From positions 1,302,001-1,366,000 of the forward strand of contig CAVPZC010000002.1 of assembly GCA_963710175.1 (NCBI GenBank): a DNA stretch of 64,000 nucleotides, read 5' to 3'. The translations under genes were made by a program, and so were the position numbers. Shown here one piece after another: positions 60,413 to 64,000 of this stretch (positions are counted from its first letter, which is position 1; every line of letters starts with the position of its first letter). Origin of the DNA: Phormidesmis sp963710175. GTDB lineage: Bacteria > Cyanobacteriota > Cyanobacteriia > Phormidesmidales > Phormidesmidaceae. Under the pieces are notes generated by a model. That model ran no database searches, had not been told where the DNA came from, and saw only the letters and a program-made list of their open reading frames with translations.

Positions 60413-60694
60413 TCACCCCGCATCATTCCGAACGGCCCGATTGCACAAAAAGCTCAGCCGACTGCCGATGCTCAGCGCTGAGAGCAGACTGCCTGCGCTC
60501 ATAAAGCTTAAGATGCTGCCTGCACTGCCAACGCTTAAGATACTGCCCGCGCTACAGATGCTGAGAATGCTGCCCGCGCTGCCGATGCTAAGCAGACTGC
60601 CAACACTGCCCAAGCTTAAAATGCTGCCGTAGCTAGCCAGGCTCAAAACGCCCTCCGCTGGAATAAATGCCAGTTTTGCAGAGATATTGGACAT
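60413..60694 (-). CDS. Ser/Gly hexapeptide-repeat protein
   Basis: A 93-residue protein with TAGGAGAA before its ATG. After an N-terminus MSNISAKLAFIPAEGVLSLASYGS, it is built from units of six residues, GS(A/V)GS(I/L)LS(I/V/F) with variants, about nine times. Ser and Gly alternate with hydrophobic residues, which suggests a narrow beta-solenoid or a membrane-inserted stack. The DNA repeats in 18-bp steps. The gene precedes ureC on the same strand with a 276-bp gap. I know of similar repeat proteins but no function. Confidence 0.65.
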   Translation of the reverse strand: MSNISAKLAFIPAEGVLSLASYGSILSLGSVGSLLSIGSAGSILSICSAGSILSVGSAGSILSFMSAGSLLSALSIGSRLSFLCNRAVRNDAG

Positions 60695-60822
60695 CTGGGC
60701 TATTCTCCTAAATCGGTAGAAATCTGCTGATGTGGCGATTTTCTATGGTTTACTCAATTTAGCAAACTATATTGATAGGTTATTTTTGCTAAGTTTCCAG
60801 AGCGCACACCAGGAGAAATAAG

Positions 60823-62358
60823 ATGGCTGTAGAACTCACGCGCGATTGGCAGCGACTCCAAAACGGCTCGGACATTCGGGGAGTGGCCCTAGAAGGCGTT
60901 GTTGGGGAAGCAGTTAATCTGACGCCGCAAGTGGTCTATCAGATAGGGCAGGGGTTTGTGAGCTGGCTAGCTGAAAAGCTGGATAAAGCGGCTGCCGATC
61001 TGGTGATTTCGGTGGGGAGAGATAGCCGGATTTCGGGGCCAGCGCTGATGGCAGGGCTAGCGGATGGGATGCGGGCAATGGGCGCAAGCGTGTATGACTT
61101 TGCGATCGCCTCCACCCCCGCCATGTTCATGAGCACCGTCACCGATGGCTACTACTGCGATGGGGCAATCATGCTCACCGCTAGTCATCTGCCCTTTAAC
61201 CGCAACGGCCTTAAGTTTTTCACAGCGCAGGGCGGCTTAAATAAACCTGACATCACCGAAATCTTAGCCCTAGCCAGCCAGAACAGCTTTTCTACAGCAG
61301 CAGCTCCAGGCAAATTAGAATCGCGAGACTTTATCTCGGTATATTCAGACGGGCTAGTGCAACAGATCCGTCAGTCGGTGAACCACCCGGAGCACTACGA
61401 ACAGCCGCTGAAAGGGCTGCATATTGTGGTAGATGCAGGTAATGGGGCAGGTGGTTTTTATGCGGGTCAAGTGCTGGCTCCTCTAGGGGCTGACATCAGC
61501 GGCAGTCAGTTCTTAGCGCCCGATGGCCATTTTCCTAACCACATTCCCAACCCTGAAAACGCTGAGGCAATGGCGGCAATTCGGCAGGCGGTGCTCTGGC
61601 ATCGGGCGGACTTTGGCATTATCTTTGATACCGATGTAGACCGCTCAGCAGCGGTCGATCCGCAGGGCAACGAGCTGAACCGCAACCGATTGATTGCACT
61701 GATTTCGGCGGTGGTGCTGCGCGAACATCCGGGCTCTACTATTGTTACCGACTCGATTACTTCAGACGGATTGGCGCAGTTTATTGCCGATCTGGGCGGG
61801 GTGCATCATCGCTTTAAGCGCGGCTATAAAAACGTGATCAATGAAGCCCTGCGGCTAGATGTCTCCGGGCAAGCTGCCTGGCTGGCAATCGAGACATCGG
61901 GCCACGGAGCAATGAAAGAGAACTATTTTCTTGACGATGGCGCATATTTGGTAAGTAAGCTGCTGATAGAGTTAGCGCGGCTGCGGCTGACTGGGCAGAG
62001 CCTGACCGATTTGATTGATCAGCTCAAGGAGCCAGTAGAGAGCGAAGAGTATCGGCTGAAGATTTTGGCTGAAGACTTTAAAGCGCACGGAGAGACGGTG
62101 ATCGAAAAACTGCAAACGTTTGTCGATCAGCAAGCTGATTGGCAGGTGGTGCCAGACAACTATGAGGGCATTCGGGTATCCTGCACTGCGCCAGAAGAAG
62201 ACGGATGGTTCTTACTGCGGCTGTCGCTGCACGATCCGGTGCTGCCCTTAAACATTGAATCTAATATGGCGGGCGGTGTGGATCGGATTAGGGGGCGACT
62301 GTTGACCTTTTTGAAGACCATTCGCGATTTGGATGTGAGCTCGGCGCGTTTAAGCTAA
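60823..62358 (+). CDS. Phosphoglucomutase/phosphomannomutase family enzyme
   Basis: A 511-residue alpha-D-phosphohexomutase. The phosphoserine loop is TASHLPFNRNGLKF (S121; usually TASHNP), the metal-binding loop DTDVDR is at 269-274, and the sugar-specificity loop region has WLAIETSGHGAMKENYFLDDGAY in place of the classical GEMSGH. ETSGHGA resembles the loop of plastid-type phosphomannomutase-like proteins. Substrate is uncertain between glucose and mannose phosphates. GGAG lies 11 to 14 bases before the ATG. Confidence 0.88.
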   Translation: MAVELTRDWQRLQNGSDIRGVALEGVVGEAVNLTPQVVYQIGQGFVSWLAEKLDKAAADLVISVGRDSRISGPALMAGLADGMRAMGASVYDFAIASTPAMFMSTVTDGYYCDGAIMLTASHLPFNRNGLKFFTAQGGLNKPDITEILALASQNSFSTAAAPGKLESRDFISVYSDGLVQQIRQSVNHPEHYEQPLKGLHIVVDAGNGAGGFYAGQVLAPLGADISGSQFLAPDGHFPNHIPNPENAEAMAAIRQAVLWHRADFGIIFDTDVDRSAAVDPQGNELNRNRLIALISAVVLREHPGSTIVTDSITSDGLAQFIADLGGVHHRFKRGYKNVINEALRLDVSGQAAWLAIETSGHGAMKENYFLDDGAYLVSKLLIELARLRLTGQSLTDLIDQLKEPVESEEYRLKILAEDFKAHGETVIEKLQTFVDQQADWQVVPDNYEGIRVSCTAPEEDGWFLLRLSLHDPVLPLNIESNMAGGVDRIRGRLLTFLKTIRDLDVSSARLS

Positions 62359-62418
62359 TACTTTGAGCGTCTAATCTAGCTTGAATCTGATCTAATTTCC
62401 TCAAATTCTAATATTCTT

Positions 62419-64000
62419 ATGTTTATCAGCGGCCAGGGGTGTAAGTCCCTGGTCATCTTTATAGGGGCGATTTTGGTGCTTCTTCCGGTGCTTTTGGCGA
62501 TAGAGACGACTTCAGAAATACTGCGAACGCCTATTGTTACTTTTGTTTTGTTGCTGGCGATCACCCTCCTCATCCCCCCAATTTTTGAGCGATTAAAGCT
62601 GCCGGGGCTAGTGGGCTTGCTCGCAGCGGGCGTCCTCTTTGGCAACGGTCTGCTGGGCTGGCTTGACCCGGCTTCTGAGACGATGAAGCTGCTCTCAGAA
62701 ATTGGCAAGATCTACTTGATGTTTGTTGCTGGACTTGAGATCGATCTAGTTCTTTTTAATAAAACAAGAAATCGCTCTCTTAGCTTTGGCGCGCTCACCT
62801 TTGTAATTCCGTTTGTTAGCGGGATAGCGGTGGGCCTTTTCTTTGGCTTCGGCTGGCTGGCGGCAGTATTGATTGGCTCGCTGCTGGCCTCTCATACGCT
62901 GCTGGCCTATCCAATTGTGCAGCGGCTGGGCGTAGTTGGTGACGAGGCGGTGACGGTGACGGTGGGCGCGACCATCTTTACAGACGTGACGGCGCTGGTG
63001 GTGCTGGCTATCTGCCTGGGAATTAGTCGGGGAGATTTTTCTACGCTGAAGCTGATGATTTTGCTGGGGTCGCTGACGGTGTATGCGATCGCCGTTCTCT
63101 TCGGCCTCAAGCAGCTGGCCAAAGCCTTTTTTCGCGCTACGGGTAAAGATGAGGGCAACCAGTTTTTGTTTGTGATGCTGTCGCTATTTTTGTCGGCGGT
63201 AGTGGCGCAGCTGATCGGGGTAGAAGGCATTATTGGTGCATTTCTAGCGGGGCTGGCGATCAATAGCGTGATTGGCGATGGCCCGGTTAAGGAGAAAACC
63301 GAGTTTTTGGGCAGCGTTTTGTTCATTCCCATGTTTTTTGTCAATATGGGGCTGCTGCTCGATATCAATGCCTTTGGCAGCATTCTCCGGTTCATTAATC
63401 TACCCCTGCTGATTGTGGGGGCGCTTTTAGGCTCTAAATTTTTGGCTTCGCTGGGTACCAAGCTGCTGTTTGGCTACAGCTGGCCGCAGACCTGGACGAT
63501 GTGGTCGCTGTCGATTCCGCAGGTGGCGGCGACGCTGGCGGCGGCGCTGGTGGGCTACGAGGCAGAGATTATTAACGCTCAGGTGTTTAACAGCGTCATT
63601 TTGCTGATGCTGGTGACATCGGTATTGGGGCCGCTGGTGACGGCGCAAACAGCACGGCGGTTAGCCATTACAGAAGCGCTAGAAGAGACTGCGCCGCTGA
63701 GCTGGCTACCGGTTCCAGGCGATATGGCAGATGTATTCACAGTCGTGGTGCCGGTGTACAACCCCCGGACAGAGCAGCGATTGCTAGAACTGGCGGCGAT
63801 TATTGCCCGCTATGAAAAGGGGCGGGTGGTGCCGCTGGCAATCGCCCTGGCTCAGCCCCAGATGGACTCGCCGCAGATGGGCCGAGCGATCGCCCACAGC
63901 CGCCGCCGCCTCAAAGATGCTGAAGCTATCAGCCATGACTTTGAGGTGCCGCTGGTGCCCGCTTTAAGAATTGAACCGAGCGTGCCTCAGGCGATTTGCC
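62419..64000 (+). CDS. CPA2-family cation/proton antiporter with C-terminal soluble domain (partial)
   Basis: An open frame from ATG at 62419 to the window end (527 codons). It has about twelve transmembrane helices with the Kef/NhaS-like core: IPPIFERLKLPGLVGLLAAGVLFG, YLMFVAGLEIDL, GATIFTDVTALVVLA (with the conserved TD motif of the ion site) and FIPMFFVNMGLLLD. After about residue 420 a soluble part begins (DVFTVVVPVYNPRTEQRLLELAAIIAR) that resembles a UspA-type regulatory domain. Probably exchanges Na+ or K+ for protons. The 3' end is beyond the window. Confidence 0.88.
   Translation, partial: MFISGQGCKSLVIFIGAILVLLPVLLAIETTSEILRTPIVTFVLLLAITLLIPPIFERLKLPGLVGLLAAGVLFGNGLLGWLDPASETMKLLSEIGKIYLMFVAGLEIDLVLFNKTRNRSLSFGALTFVIPFVSGIAVGLFFGFGWLAAVLIGSLLASHTLLAYPIVQRLGVVGDEAVTVTVGATIFTDVTALVVLAICLGISRGDFSTLKLMILLGSLTVYAIAVLFGLKQLAKAFFRATGKDEGNQFLFVMLSLFLSAVVAQLIGVEGIIGAFLAGLAINSVIGDGPVKEKTEFLGSVLFIPMFFVNMGLLLDINAFGSILRFINLPLLIVGALLGSKFLASLGTKLLFGYSWPQTWTMWSLSIPQVAATLAAALVGYEAEIINAQVFNSVILLMLVTSVLGPLVTAQTARRLAITEALEETAPLSWLPVPGDMADVFTVVVPVYNPRTEQRLLELAAIIARYEKGRVVPLAIALAQPQMDSPQMGRAIAHSRRRLKDAEAISHDFEVPLVPALRIEPSVPQAIC

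Noticed and set aside
60225..60632. A 135-codon plus-strand frame rich in LP repeats
   Set aside because: It is the antisense of the hexapeptide-repeat gene; the minus-strand frame has the ribosome-binding site and sensible composition.
62376..63761. Several minus-strand frames in the last 1.6 kb
   Set aside because: They are shadows of the open plus-strand antiporter gene that runs off the window.

Overview
The window is from a cyanobacterial chromosome. The evidence is an orange carotenoid protein gene followed by its fluorescence recovery protein, a complete urea ABC transporter operon (urtABCDE), many copies of the GCGATCGC palindrome (HIP1) inside genes, a PTPA-type C-terminal sorting signal, and cyanobacterial-type insertion sequences and miniature repeats. 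A vanadium haloperoxidase and an Mrp-type Na+/H+ antiporter would suit a marine or salt-exposed strain. A filamentous Leptolyngbya-like relative is only a guess.

Layout. 1-2.9 kb: Mrp antiporter operon on the minus strand, cut by the window edge. 3.5-12.2 kb: ABM protein, a J-domain/TPR membrane protein, vanadium haloperoxidase, an IF-3 paralog with an apparent AUC start, an acyltransferase, then ocp-frp. 12.8-19.3 kb: a DUF697-type GTPase, a HEAT-repeat protein, a GCS2-family ligase, a sucrase/ferredoxin-like protein and a pair of fluoride channels. 19.6-30 kb: 5-oxoprolinase, a VapBC-like pair, a giant coiled-coil/TPR membrane protein, a double nitroreductase (SagB type), a 3-hydroxyisobutyrate dehydrogenase-like enzyme and a small acidic lipoprotein. 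tRNA-Val(UAC) is at 30.4 kb. 30.5-33.3 kb: a four-gene redox operon (thioredoxin-like, CcdA, cytochrome b, molybdopterin oxidoreductase). 33.4-36.1 kb: a DUF389 protein and an MFS transporter.

36.1-41.2 kb is an accessory patch: miniature repeats, an IS1 remnant, a broken ISAzo13-like gene, a DUF433/DUF5615 pair, an apparently intact IS256 element and a DUF4160/DUF2442 pair. 41.2-53.6 kb is a nitrogen block, all on the minus strand: gltD, gltB, then urtEDCBA read backwards, with a textbook NtcA promoter (GTA-N8-TAC, 22 bp, TAN3T) before urtA. 54-58 kb is a second accessory patch: IS630 with a frameshift site, clustered repeats like the ends of Tn7/CAST elements, a PTPA-sorted protein and a frameshifted ISAs1. 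58.4-60.7 kb carries ureC alone, preceded by a serine/glycine hexapeptide-repeat protein. The window ends with a phosphoglucomutase-family enzyme and a CPA2-type cation/proton antiporter that runs off the edge.

How it fits together: urea taken up by UrtABCDE would be split by urease (ureC here, other subunits elsewhere), and the ammonium would reach glutamate through glutamine synthetase and GltBD. OCP and FRP switch phycobilisome quenching on and off. The strongest leads for a second look are a family of 101-bp TA-flanked miniature elements with a filled and an empty site, the AUC start of the IF-3 paralog, the transposon-end-like repeat clusters at 55.3-55.5 kb, and the redox operon at 30.5-33.3 kb.
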